Source of the DNA: Gymnopilus junonius
Lineage: Eukaryota; Basidiomycota; Agaricomycetes; Agaricales; Galerinaceae
Direction: 5' to 3'
Length of the DNA: 22,324 bases
Assembly: GCA_015501075.1 (NCBI GenBank)
Contig: JADNYJ010000511.1
Span: forward strand, 1 to 22,324
Shown here one piece after another: positions 9,822 through 20,818 of this stretch (the stretch's first letter is position 1; each line of letters starts with the position of its first letter). A program made the position numbers and the translations under genes. Below the pieces are notes generated by a model. It did not search any database. It had not been told where the DNA came from and saw nothing but the letters and a program-made list of their open reading frames with translations.

Positions 9822-10082
9822 GAGTTGAAACCTACCATCATTACAGATCTAGACCTCCCTACACACTCCTTTGATTCTGATCATGATGGCCTTGTCATGG
9901 ACGAAAATAGTGAATGATCAAGACTTCAAGTGTCATCTCACGTTGTTCACATCATCCATTTCCATTCTCTTGGAGTTCCCGGCCAAATCCAAAACTCTAT
10001 ACACATGCAGACTGAGCCATGAAACATTGGTCGTACAATATAAATTTCTTTGTTTTTGTCCATTTTGCCTGCTTTCAAATCG

Positions 10083-10705
10083 ATGAGTATTCTCTTCTCA
10101 ACGTGCCCAACTTCATCTTTTATAATGTCTTCTGATGACATTATGGGACAACCGGCCAATGCTGCTCCCCACATCTTATCCGAAGATGAGGTCAAAAGTA
10201 TCATTGACAGGATGGTCGAAGAGCGGACCGAAGAACTGAAGTTCGTGTATATACAAGACCTCCAAGCAAGAGAGCAAAAGGTCCGAGCACAGAACGAGGA
10301 GCTCGAATCTCTGCAGAAGAAGGTTTCTGCAATCCAGGCTAGGCAAGCTGGCTTATTTTTTGTCCAGAATTGTCCTCAATCCAACTCACTGCATTATTAT
10401 TTGTCTTGTTCACAGCAACGTTTAAGCAGCTGGTGAAGATGCAGAGATGGGTATCACAGGTGAATCTCCGAGTCGGCTGCCTGAAACTCCCCAGCAAAAT
10501 TCAGGTAATCCTGTCCCTGAGGCTCCTCAACTTCAAAGTCGCCGCCGCAGTGCACGCAAAAGGTCGAGAAGGTGCAACCTCCTCCTTCTTCATCAAAATC
10601 CATGCCAGCACCTTCTTCGTCTATGGTCATACAGGCTCCTACCTCACCCGCTGTGCAAACTTGGAAACGTGCTTCTGAGATCCACCATAAACAGGTGTAC
10701 ATGAA
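10083..10705 (+). pseudogene. Coiled-coil protein with Pro/Ser-rich tail, frame disrupted
   Basis: Possible starts are the in-frame ATGs at 10083 and 10125 (MSSDDIMGQPANAAPHIL). The first exon codes for a highly charged heptad-like helix, ILSEDEVKSIIDRMVEERTE and on to ESLQKKVSAIQARQA, which predicts a coiled coil. An acceptor TTCACAG ends at 10415. Beyond it, another frame reads EDAEMGITGESPSRLPETPQ and RRRSARK, and after a shift near 10560 it reads QPPPSSSKSMPAPSSS to ASEIHHKQ before a possible donor at 10695. I find no consensus GT donor for the first intron; the best candidate is a GC site in CAAGCTGG. The order charged helix, basic cluster, Pro/Ser tail suggests a structural or nucleic-acid-binding role, but the family is not recognised. 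Confidence 0.45.
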
Positions 10706-11391
10706 TTCGCGACATCTGCTTAAGTATATGGAATATATCTTCGCAGATTATCAGCATGGCAGCACAAAAAGAGAAGGGACAAATTACCTTGAGAATAAGC
10801 CAATGCCAGAAGGTGGGGTAAACTTTGTCACCATTTCGCGATGGCGAAGATTCATCATTTTTCGAACCTTGGCCCTTGATTGTGTGTTCAGATGGATCCA
10901 AATCACAGGTCACAAGAGACCGATATCTGACATCGACACCGACACCGAGAAGGGTGAACACGAAGTAGGGGTGTGTCCAGTGGAAACCGAATCACACCCA
11001 TGGTCGCGGGCAAGAGATGATCACGATTTAAAGGGACCATGTTATCGCGACCTCTTTGTTTGGCAACAACACATGGAGCCAAATAGCGACTTAGACCACC
11101 CTACCACCCACCTGTGATTTTTTTTCCAGATTCCTAAACGGCCAAAACCACCCTAAATCACCAAGTTTTGGATAAATAGGTCATATATTTTATTTATGCT
11201 AGAGTACATGGTGGTCTCGAATTTCGTAAGAATGACCAAAGCCTTTCATTTCTTTGCGCGTTTCTGTTTACTTGCACCTTTTCCAGTATTATATATACTT
11301 TTTTCCTTTTCTGACCAATTTCCATGAAATTCACCCAAGGTGGTCCCGTTCATCTGGATTCTGCAGTGATTAAAATTAAAAACTCTTGTTC
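10706..11391. other. Open plus-strand extension, no recognised gene
   Basis: The plus strand stays open to 11117 in the frame of the Pro/Ser-rich tail (contains SRHLLKYMEYIFADYQ and GHKRPISDIDTDTEKG), so further exons of the upstream gene are possible. From 11118 to 11391 the sequence is AT-rich with no supported coding, and it probably contains the 3' flank of the minus-strand gene that ends at 11392. Confidence 0.3.
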
Positions 11392-13340
11392 TCACTTTTC
11401 GCATCCTGGCAACTCTCTGGCAGCATTGGGATGCTCCTTCTGAATATTCTGTGGGAGATTATATGACCAGACAATTGACTTTACATCCTGGGATCTGCCA
11501 TCCTTTTTTTTGCATAATTGACATGCGATTGGATGGTTGGTGCTGGGACTGCTGTCTGTTGTAAAGGCTGCCGCCTTGAGACTGAACTTGCAATAGTTAA
11601 GGCAATGTGATTTGGGAGAATCGACTCCTCTTTTTCTTCCGATTGAAATGTCACAGGTGTTGCTTCGCCCACAATAACCACATGGATTGTCCTCTCCAAC
11701 CTTTAATGAAGGGTTCGAAGTCAGGTAATTGTAACAAGCTGTTATGCACTCACCGGTGTCGTCAAGCCAAATTGCAGATAGCCATATTCTGCAGTCAAGA
11801 TATGTGCTGCTACGTGATCACGGATCTTATTGACTTTCAAATTTTTTGAGCACATGTAACAAGTGACTTCGCCCTCTTTGAGCATCATCGCTAGCTCTTT
11901 TGTTCCTTCTTCACTGACTAGAGATTCCTTTCCTGATAAAGAAGATCAAGATGTGTGATCATGTTAAGCATGAATTTTCATGAAAAACTTACCATTGACA
12001 TCACGGTGTGGAAATGTTTCTGTTTTGGACTTCATTGGGATTAGTTTAACGGAAGACTTAAGATGCTCCCAGAGGCGGCCCTGAGCATAGGCATGCAAGG
12101 GCATCTTTTTAGAATGTCCAAGTTACTGATGAATCAGCAGGAGTGAGATCAGCACTGAGTGGTTGGACAAGGGTCACTGGAAGCATAATAATTGCTGTAT
12201 TCTTGCTGGCAGTGGCTTCTGCATCTGCAGCATTATCTGTCTCATCAGTTTTCTTCTTCTCTTTTGGTTGATAATTGTAGATTTCCCATGATTTGGCCCA
12301 TACCCATTCACGAGCCGCTGCTTTCAAGCAGAGTACTTGTCCGGAGATCATAACCTTGGCATTCTGGAAGCTCTCAAAGGTAATAGATAGTATACTGGCA
12401 CCATTTAGGGTATTGATGGATGTGACATAGATTACAGCAAAAGCAGCAGAATTTTCAACACAAAGGAATTAATAGACTAGTTGGCCAACAGTGAAGTTGT
12501 CACCAATGAGTGAGTCATCATTCAAAGTAGCCGAAGAAGGGTCACCAGAATATCCTTGCACACGACGCAATCAATCCATTGATTTGATGCCAGTGCTCGA
12601 GGAAAGAAGGAAGTGTACAACAGAGCCTTTATGAATAGACTTGCCATCAACATTGAGCCACATGCTAGGCTTTTCGAAGACTGAATCCTCGTCCACATCA
12701 TTAGCTTTGGGAAGGACGTCCTATAGTTCAATATCGACCTCTTCAGACTAATGTTCAGTATCAGGTAAGCCTGAGTCTTTGTCAATGATTTGAATTTCTG
12801 GATCAGTTGAAGACATATCTGTGGGAGTTTAAAGGATTGAATCCTCATGGATGCCCATAACTGCACCATTGGGATGAAGTATGTCAATGCTTATCAGGAG
12901 TAGGGCCTCGAAGGTCCCAGTCAGGGATTAGTCCAGCTTTAGTGAGGATTTCCATAGCTCGATGACGTCTGCTATTCCAAGAAAGTAGTAGACTGTGCAG
13001 ACAGTATGAAACACGTAAAGGACGTTCTCCAAGCTCACAAATCATCATCTCCAGGGGACGATAGCCAGCTGTGCCTGCAGGATGATGCGACTTCTGACGC
13101 GGCAGCCTTACATCATCCAAATCTGCGATCTTTATTTCGGGACTTCTGAGTACAAACTAAGAAGCAATGCGTCAAGGGAATGTGTAGGGGTAAGCTCAAG
13201 ACATTCCCATCCAATGCTCAGACACAGACCTCATCTTTGAATGTACCATCATGCTGGAGTCGCCGAACCTCCACAGCCGAGCTCCGAAGAAGAAGAATGT
13301 TCTCTGCCTTAATATGATCCCAATATCATGGAGGACTACA
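11392..13340 (-). pseudogene. Large zinc-finger protein of a mushroom repeat-associated family, seven in-frame stops
   Basis: The order is HIKAENILLLRSSAVEVRRL (about 13320), DLDDVRLPRQKSHHPAG, MEILTKAGLIPDWDLRGPTP, KPSMWLNVDGKSIHKGSVVH, LRRVQGYSGDPS, DDSLIGDNFTVGQL, MISGQVLCLKAAAREWVW, AYAQGRLWEHLKSSVKLIP, and then clean C-terminal exons. The exons 11932-11754 and 11700-11392 carry a C2H2-like finger (CYMCSKNLKVNKIRDHVAAH), NPCGYCGRSNTCD and a second finger-like unit (CQLC ... NIQKEHP). Introns 11933-11992 and 11701-11753 join in frame. Stops in the followed frames are at 13326, 13218, 12829, 12748, 12721, 12571 and 12469 (first base in window order). Frame changes lie near 12885 and 12105-12112. 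I recall this tail from hypothetical proteins of Agaricomycetes; its function is unknown. The 5' end is not resolved. Confidence 0.65.
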
Positions 13341-13556
13341 TGCATCGTTAGCGAAGCCGCACTGTGAATATGCAAAAATTTACTCACAGTAGATGCCACT
13401 GATAATTTGCCAAACCATTGACTGCTAGTGATCGGACGGGAGTGGAAAAAGGTCATCGACATTGACCAATGTGCACAGGTCCATGCCATACAGTGGACTG
13501 ATTATGCAGTCGTAATTATTTTACTTGCCAACTTTACCTGGAAGGCGAAAAAAAAC

Positions 13557-13565
13557 CTATAAATA
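13557..13565 (+). promoter_or_regulatory. TATA-like box
   Basis: CTATAAATA stands about 40-48 bp before ATGs at 13593, 13601 and 13605. It is a good match to a eukaryotic TATA box for the short plus-strand frame that follows, but without transcript data it may be chance. Confidence 0.3.
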
Positions 13566-13604
13566 GAGTCAAGTCGAGTCGAGAAACAAAAGTATGGCAA
13601 ATGG

Positions 13605-13874
13605 ATGGTGCGAGAAAAAGTGTCAATCAAAGCACAGCAAACCCACCAGCGGAGTTTATGACTATTGATAAAATTTCAGGTAGCCAGAAGGATGGATGAA
13701 AATGTAGGAAGAGTTGCCCAACTTAACCCTGGCCATTACCAGAATGCTGTGACAAAAGTGCTGCAACCAGGTCACCCTTCAGATCCATCTCTCTATCAGG
13801 ATGACATTGGCCTCGGCCCTCATCAAGCCTCTCTTCGGGAAGATGGCATCTTGGTTGATGTCGATGAGAAATAG
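13605..13874 (+). pseudogene. Short hypothetical frame with one stop
   Basis: From the ATG at 13605 the frame reads MVREKVSIKAQQTHQR, meets TGA at 13659-13661, then stays open to the TAG at 13872-13874. The second part includes NPGHYQNAVTKVLQPGHPSD and ends DGILVDVDEK. A splice-like TTTCAG at 13673-13678 could instead make the second part an exon joined to something upstream. The minus strand over the same bases is also nearly open (GLMRAEANVILIERW), so the coding strand is not certain. No family is recognised. Confidence 0.3.
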
Positions 13875-14122
13875 GGCTAAAACCTGTTGAAATGTGCACT
13901 ACATGTCACTGCTTCTTCCATTGTCATATTTTTATGGAGCACAAAAATGTACCATATAAGAAGGCCAAGCAATCACTGACAGAAGAAGGCAGCTTGGACC
14001 AAACCTAAAAATATTAGAAGCAATTTACATTGCCAATGCCAGCTCAATCCTGCAGGACCCATAACCTGCTGGAAGAAGTGGATGGCAACCTGACATTGAG
14101 ACTTGATGCGAGAATCCACTCA

Positions 14123-14972
14123 TTAAGCTGCAACAGCACTGCTGCTCATGGCCTGAGCTGAGGTCGCTGCCGCCGATGCGCTGTTCAAATCTTCAACTGA
14201 CTCGAGGCGAGTCTCAAGGAAAGTGGTGCGCTTCCATCGAATGACTGTTGTCTTAGCCGCAGATGGCTTATGTGACACTGCCCTTTTGAAGGGAAATATG
14301 CAGAGTGAGTCCCCTGAAAGCTGGTGGACGTCAGGGTAATCAATGCAATGTTCACTGCAGTAACCTTCAAAATAGGGCGCAGTAACATTGGGGGCCCTCA
14401 AGAAGAAGTTGGCGAGCGAGTCGGCCATGAATGGTGCATTTTCGGATCCTAAAATAAAGATCAGTGCGAAATGTGAATACAGGCATAAAAGGCCTTACTG
14501 ATAGTCGGTAGATGCCCATAAGCCGAATGGAGGACGGATGAAGCCAATATCCCGGTCAAGTTGACTGCAAAACGGCAATAAGCCCCAGAAAAAAAAAGAG
14601 AAAAAAACACCGACTTTCAAAACCACAGCCAAATTGCTGTTTATGGCAAAGAGCATACACATAGCTGGTAGAGGCGTACACGACAATGCGCGATGATACA
14701 GATGTGTCGACTGTTGATGCACAAAAACATGGCCAATGAAGGCCTCGAATGCGGAGCCAGTGCCTAATCCCTGTGGGAGTAATGGGGTCACTGCTGCTGT
14801 TAAGCGGCCTGGAAGAAAGTCAAAAACTGCAAAGTAGTGGGTAAGCAAATACAAACCATGCAATGGTGACAATTTGACCCACGGAGGGGGCATATATGAC
14901 AAGTTCGCTGCTTGAGCATTGGAAATCAACATAGGCATCATAAGGGCTTGAGGGAGGTGCAGGTGATTGCAT
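14123..14972 (-). CDS. Hypothetical protein, four exons, apparently intact (233 aa)
   Basis: The chosen start is the ATG at 14972 (MQSPAPPSSPYDAYVDFQCS); the frame is also open upstream to 15062 but without another ATG. Exons 14972-14857, 14808-14615, 14564-14499 and 14448-14123 are joined by introns of 48, 50 and 50 nt (donors GTTTGT, GTCGGT, GTAAGG; acceptors CCAG, GCAG, TTAG). All three junction phases fit and the spliced length, 702 nt, is a whole number of codons. Motifs include TIAWPLNSSSDPITP, HWLRIRGLHWPCFCAS, KQQFGCGFEINLTG and APYFEGYCSEHC. Several paired cysteines may bind metal; there is no signal peptide or membrane segment. I suspect kinship with the N-terminal part of the zinc-finger family whose remains lie downstream at 11392-13340, which would make it a 5' fragment; that is unproven. 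Function unknown. Confidence 0.65.
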
Positions 14973-15062
14973 TTGAAGGAGAGGAAAATTGGAGAATGCG
15001 GGTCGACAAAGTGAAGGGGCCCAGTTGGAAACTGAACTAGGTGGCCAGCATTTTATTAGCAA

Positions 15063-15761
15063 GTAAGAGAGCCAAGTCCCAGGAATCAGGAACCCACTAA
15101 TGACATTTCATCCCTCGCTGCCATGAATGATCCTCCTCCGGCTTCCAAAAGGCGCTCCTAAGGCGGGTTTGTCTGATGCCATGGGAATAAGTGAGAGGAT
15201 GGAAATGGAGAATATGCAAGATGCGGCTTTCATTAATCGCCGTACGGAAGGTAAATGAATAATGAAATGCATTTTAGCATTGAGGAAAGTTTATGTAATC
15301 TTCAGACTTGCGTCATTTCGGTACTTTACATCAAAAAAAGAAACTCTCACTTGCTTGCTTATTGCCAAGCGCATTCATATCCATACTCCGGTGACCTGGG
15401 GCAATCTGAGTTCTTTGCAGCTGCTCTAGTAGATCCATCCTTCGAAGAATGCGCCTCATGATGAATGCCATTATTTATGCATTCTCGGTCTGCTTTGCTT
15501 TTGGTTGAAAGGTTTTATGCAGCAACCGTCTGCCTTGAAATACCCCATTACGAAGAGCACCCAAAGCCGCTTTCATAGATGGCTAATTGCACTCTTGAAG
15601 GAGGTGGGGCATATGGCCATCTGACTATGTTATGTAGACATGTGGATGACTTTCAGCAATTATTATCAATATCTGCCTGGCCAAATTTTGGCTCATTCAA
15701 CTGTTCGGCACCCATTACCTGAACAGTGATGTGCCGAGCGTCCTTGCAGGTTGACTAGGCT
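15063..15761. other. No supported gene
   Basis: Only short frames are present, for example a 68-codon plus-strand frame at 15255-15461 that shows no family features. No repeat or RNA gene was noticed. It would contain the promoter of the minus-strand gene starting at 14972. Confidence 0.4.
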
Positions 15762-16243
15762 TTATTTACTCCCGAAGTACTTGCTCAATGAACCTGACTC
15801 AAAATACCATTTAGCGAATGGTCGCTTCAGGATGACACCATCGGGAAAAGCAATGTGGATGTTGGAGGGACAAGCTCTCAGGGATATCACAATAAAAATT
15901 TCACAGATGAAGTGACAGGAAAAGCAAACTGATTGGGAGCCAGCCGCACTGTAGGGATGGTGCACGCAGACCCGACAGGTGGCAAATTAATTAGATGGCC
16001 AGGGTTTCTGTAGCTGCCAAATACCGTATGGGTCCATTTTTGAAGGGAACCATTGCTATAAAAGCATCAAGAGGCTCCCTCTTCCACTTTCCTTCAATTC
16101 TTTTACCATGCACAGGAAGCGCAAGAACGTAAGCATATCTTATCCCATCCTTATACCCAGCAAATGTTGAATACCTCATCATCAGTCAGACAGTACCCTT
16201 CGTGACTCCAAGAAGCGTCAAAAGGATCGTAATTGGTAGGCAT
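15762..16243 (-). other. Possible short coding remnants
   Basis: Three minus-strand pieces look coding by composition. One is an ATG at 16243 reading MPTNYDPFDASWSHEGYCLT up to a GTATAA donor-like site at 16156. The second is the 63-codon frame at 15991-16182 with PLPVHGKRIEGKWKREPLDA. The third is the end of the frame at 15762 with PDGVILKRPFAKWYFESG. I could not join them with consistent splice phases, so they may be decayed exons of one gene or chance frames. No family is recognised. Confidence 0.25.
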
Positions 16244-16407
16244 GCAGATTTATTCAAATTTTTACGCCTTACACACCTCCATGGGTTGACTTCCGTCCCC
16301 TTGAAATTGGTTCTACCCTGAACCTATAATTTCACGGGTCGTACGAGGTGCTCTTTGAATGACTTTGCTAATGCCTTGCACTCTAGTCCGTCGCCTGAAG
16401 CCAATGA

Positions 16408-19400
16408 AGCCAACTCTACTGTGGATTTGTAAGTCACTTTTTTACCCTTTGCGAGCGTAGCATAGTCTTACAGCACCCAAGGTCTCAGGAGCAGCATCAT
16501 AATCCAAGGAAAGGTGCCGTACGGGTTCCCTCATCCCCACCAAGTCCTCGACCTCGACCTTACAAAGTTGCAGAACAGAGCAGCCACAAGGATTTTTTCG
16601 TCTACCGCTTTCTCGATGCTGCCTATTCATCATACGAGGCACCGGAAATTGGCACTCCGGGGCCTGTCGAGGAGATTGCATCTGTCTCCTTTCCTGGGAA
16701 GGATGACCAGTTCTACCTGATTCCCGATGGACATATTGTACCAGAAGGCTTAGTGGCGCAATTTGACCTTGACGACATTGCCCGTCAACACCTTCAAGAA
16801 ATTCAAGAGCGGATGCCTTCTGAAGATGATCGAGCAGGCCAAGCAGCTTCAGACCTCTCCTTCCTTCACCTCAGCCCTCCCCCACCTGCACAGTGCCCTC
16901 GCCCTCATGCGGAATCTCCAGAGACTTACTTAGAAGTCGGGTCACCTGAGTTTCAAGCCAGTTTTTCTCACTGCCAGAATCAGGCATATGTGTTGGTCCG
17001 CCGGCCCCTTATCAAGCCCAGCCATCCAAGGCCAACGTCACGAAATCTGGACATTCACGTAGCCAGGCTGCTGAGCCTAAGGCTAAGGTGATTACCAATG
17101 ATCGCAGCATCAAGTTCAAGGGACGTTACATGGTGAGCGATAGCGAGGAAGAAAACATTGTGCCTGATGATGATCAGGATCAAGATTTCGTTCCTGAGAG
17201 CGAAAAGCAAGCTCGCCAGGTAGATGCTCGCGCAAGAGGCTACAATCGCAGAGATTCGTCTGATCCAATTGAGGATGCAGACCGGTCTGGATGAGAATCA
17301 GAGCACGATGATCCAATCGTTGAGGACGGCAGTGAACCACACCAGGTCAGAACGGATGCTAATGTTGTTGAAGAAATGGAGCAGGAGGAAGTTGAAGCCC
17401 GAGATGAAGGGGCTGTGGCTGCAGAAGTTGTCGATGACATTGTCATCCCTGAGGCTTGGAAGAAGGGTGGTCAACCCACAAAAGCATTCATTCGAGATTC
17501 AGTTGCAGTCGGGGAAGCATTCGACAAGATGGTCTCTGATATCATGACAACACACGGTGTGTCAGCGAAGCTGGCGTACTCTGCAATTGGTTACCATCCG
17601 AGAACCATAGAGACAAGGGATGGATCATCGTGGAATGCGCACCAGCGTGTTTACAAGATTAAGCAGCCTAAAGTAGAAGGGGAAACAGTTGGTGGGTATT
17701 TCTCTACTTTTTCGTTTTCTGCTTTTTCTAATCGCCTTTTTTTGTTTACAGCAGAATTCAGGGCAAGGTCAACATTGGATTATGACTTGAAAGTCAAGTT
17801 TTTGGCTAAGAATGACAAGGCCAAATTCAAGGGGGAGTGTGATGAGGTCATTATGGAAGCGTTAATGAATGGTCAAGGCGCAGAGCTCAGAGCTGTCTCA
17901 CCCACAAAATGAATTAGTGCGGCTGCCAAAGTGCTGCAGAAAACAGTGGGTGCTCTATATTTCTTCTTTAGCTGTGCTCTTACTTAAATTATTTAAATTT
18001 AGGCGCAAATGATATCTCGAGCTGACCCTGAATTGCAGTCGTTTGGGGGAGTCAACTATATTGGACATGACAAGGCCGGTCGTACTTCTGGAGGCGCCAC
18101 TTTTGTCTCCTCCGATGTGGTGTTGCAGGCGATCAAAATGTTCGACATAGAGACGAATAAGATTATGATCACAACTGGAGATTTTCTTCAGTTAGTACCA
18201 TTCATTTCATTTTTCTCCATAAGTATTCCTTTTAATTCGCTTCACAGAGCTGTTGTCGCCCAAGAAGGAATGCGAAAAGCACTTGCAGCTAGCAGCTTGA
18301 CTGAACCAGCAGAAATCATTGCAAAGGAGAAACCGATGGAAGCAAGGAAGGAGAAACTGAAAGGGATGGAAGGGATGGGCCAGGCGAGAGAGCATTTACT
18401 CCCAAATGAAGCCCGCCCTTGTGCAGCTGCATCTGAAGGTCAACCTCCCCATGTTGTGACATTCGAAAAGAGCGATGCTCGGAAGAGGGCAAGGTCTTAT
18501 CTAGGGCTGTCTTATAGTAAGTCACGCTTTCTTTTATTTCTTCTTTCTTCAATGTATCTTCACTGATGGATTCTGCAGGTAGAGTTGAACCCACGCGCGT
18601 AACGGTCGATTGGTCTAAACTCCCTTCCAATGCTCTTACTGGCAAATTCCGGCTTGAGAACTGGTGTTTCGATAAATTTCCAGGCCAGGATGGGTTTGCC
18701 CCTGAGAAGATTCTTCCAAGACAATGGCAAGACATGGGGAGACGTCTGGTGGCAGAAGATTTTCATCCCGTAACTGGAGGATGCTCTGAGAAATGCCCCA
18801 GGTTTGTTCCCTGGAGCGATGGTACGTCATCCGCTTTGTGCATTTGTCTCCCTCTCTTTTCTCACTGTAAAACTTGTAGAAGAGAAGGTGGTTGTTAAAG
18901 GGAGTGAAGAATACTATGGCATTCCCATAATTGTTTCCGACAAGGGCAAGGTCCTCCTCACTGCTCATGAAGCTGAAATGTTTATCACCAGAGCTGCTGG
19001 TAGCCATGCCCGAGCTGCTTGCGTCGAAGGAGAAGAAGCTCATATGCCATCCTCTGAGGCACATCAGGCTAGCCCAACAGAAAAGATGTATGCTGCTTGC
19101 ACCATCTCTCCCATGCCAGCTCTTCTACCCTCTGCACCATCTCGCACAACTGCTGCACCTCGCGAAGCACCGACTCGCACAGCTGTCCAACATGATTCAC
19201 AACCCCATGAGTCCAAGCAGAGGAAAGAGGATAAAAAAGTCATGTACACCATGCCTCCTCTTCGCGGGACCGCCTTTGCTCCTAACGTTGCCACTTCCTC
19301 TCGGCAACTCCATCACCGAGGAGATCTTGGATCTGGTCAGCACAAGAAGATAATTTATGCAAACCCCTCTCCTGTTCAGGCCTCTTCTCTTACCTCTGCC

Positions 19401-19583
19401 ACCAAGGTTTTCTATGGCAATACCAATGCTGCCCCTCCCTCTAGTCGCGGCCTTGCTTATACTAAACCCAAACATTCTGGGCAACAGGCTTCTGGGGTGT
19501 CACATCCTACCCCTGGTCCCTCTACTCAACCCAAGAGGGCCAAAGCAGTGCCACCTGTGAGGAGAGTCGATTACGGTGAATGA
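16408..19583 (+). pseudogene. Long multi-exon protein of a mushroom transposon-associated family, few lesions
   Basis: Exon 1 is open from 16408 (start codon unresolved) and reads DFFVYRFLDAAYSSYEAPE and YLIPDGHIVPEGLVAQFDL. A frame change near 16950-16985 follows, then an acidic low-complexity region (SDSEEENIVPDDDQDQDF) and AWKKGGQPTKAFIRDS. Introns 17692-17751, 17946-18002, 18191-18247, 18517-18578 and 18822-18879 all preserve phase. Later exons contain LDYDLKVKFLAKND, FGGVNYIGHDKAGRTSGG, KFRLENWCFDKFPGQDGF and VVVKGSEEYYGIPIIVSDKG. The tail is Ser/Pro/Ala-rich and repeats a K-K-hydrophobic-x-Y unit (KKVMY, KKIIY, TKVFY, RGLAY, RRVDY), ending at TGA 19581-19583. In-frame TGA codons occur at 17292-17294 and 17910-17912 with coding on both sides. 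I recall the GKFRLENWCFDKFPG segment from mushroom hypothetical proteins near DNA transposons. The function is unknown; the acidic and disordered parts suggest a DNA- or protein-binding scaffold. Confidence 0.7.
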
Positions 19584-20218
19584 TGACCAATTATGCTGAA
19601 TGGCTGAAGAGTTGGTCGAAAGGCGACCAGTCACCGAGCCACTAGGTCACCTTCCCGCATGACTGGATGCGTGATGCGACCTAACGCTTCCCATCCACCT
19701 GGCTGAGCTAGTCCACGTCCTCGCCCGCTGCCTCTGCTATTCAGACCATCACAACCTCCTTTTCAACATAGGTTACGCTTTTTCTTTCATTATGCCTTTT
19801 GCTTTCTGCAGGACCCGCCCCATAATGTAATCACCTACCCCTCTCTGAGCTAATCATCATTTCTTTTTTCGATACTCTTCGACAACTGTCTGATCTAGAA
19901 AAGGTGCAACTGTGAAAATTTCACCAAATGTCCCGACTGGGGGTACGAACTGATTGCCCAGTACTCAATCTCACACCTGTGATATGCTCTAAGATAATAC
20001 CATGACTCGTAAGTGAAATTTGACACAATCAAATCCGGCAGTCCTTTCTTCTCCTCGCATCCACCTACATAGTTCACCGAATTGAATTTCTTGTTCCCAA
20101 ATAAATGGATAGAGCTCCTGTTTGTGTGGCAGATCGAGTGTTTGCGGCATTTCCAGTTAGGGTACCTCGCAGTGTGGCAGTGCCATCTGGCCATTGGATT
20201 AGATTAGATTACATGCCA
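19584..20218. other. 3' flank; one weak minus-strand frame
   Basis: Positions 19584-19894 hold no convincing frame and probably carry the 3' UTR of the upstream gene. The minus strand at 19895-20194 is open for 99 codons and includes VNYVGGCEEKKGLPDLIVSN and YYLRAYHRCEIEYWAI, which read like protein sequence but match nothing I know. Confidence 0.3.
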
Positions 20219-20450
20219 TCAGCGGCTGTGCATGTTCTGTGTGCCAGCGCGTCCCGCATTCAGAATATCATTCCATTGCTTGCCTCTTGCCACTACATGT
20301 GACGCTATCTGCACGGCCTGCTCGACGCGTCTCCGAGCACCAGCTCCCCAGGTCCAAGGCAGAACGGCCTACTGCAGCGGCCTGTTGTAGTATGCCCTGC
20401 TCGCCTTCAAGTTGAAGGACCTCATATATTTCTTGGCTGGAAGTTGCCAT
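20219..20450 (-). pseudogene. Short helical protein fragment with one frame change
   Basis: An ATG at 20450 starts MATSSQEIYEVLQLEGEQGI, followed by LQQAAAVGRSALDLG. A one-base frame change near 20340-20350 gives ARRRVEQAVQIASHVVARGK and NDILNAGRAGTQNMHSR before TGA at 20219-20221. Both halves are Ala/Gln-rich helices without membrane character, so they fit one short protein. The family is not recognised. Confidence 0.35.
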
Positions 20451-20818
20451 TTTGTAAGAGGTTTCGCAGACCTCACCAAAAATTCTTCAGTGCATTCACC
20501 TCCTTGTCCTTCTGTGTGTACACTGTGAGCTGGTTCCTTGCTTTAGTTTCTAAAGTGCATTGCTACCAATTGCAAAAGATTACTGCATCAATGGTTAATG
20601 CCTATGCAGATGGGTTAAGCATTGGATCTACATCCATGGGGACATCGCTGGATGGTTGACCTGTAGCAGAATGCACCAGGTCTTTGATAGCAGCGGTCTC
20701 TGGACTCCAAAAAGATGTCACAGTCAGCATCTGCGATAACGCCTTTTTTTGTCTCTTCAAATGGCTTCTGGGTCACTTTCTGAAAGTTTCCCTATGTTGA
20801 GCTTACATTTTGTCTAAA
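20451..20818. other. No gene seen
   Basis: Only short chance frames on both strands; no repeat or RNA gene noticed. Confidence 0.4.

Noticed and set aside
17116..17446. Minus-strand frames opposite the acidic region of the long plus-strand gene
   Set aside because: They mirror the Asp/Glu- and Arg-rich coding strand, and the plus-strand introns and family motifs fix the direction.
20190..20215. Short TTAGAT-type repeat, considered as telomeric
   Set aside because: Only about two to three units of TTAGA, too short and not the fungal telomere repeat TTAGGG.
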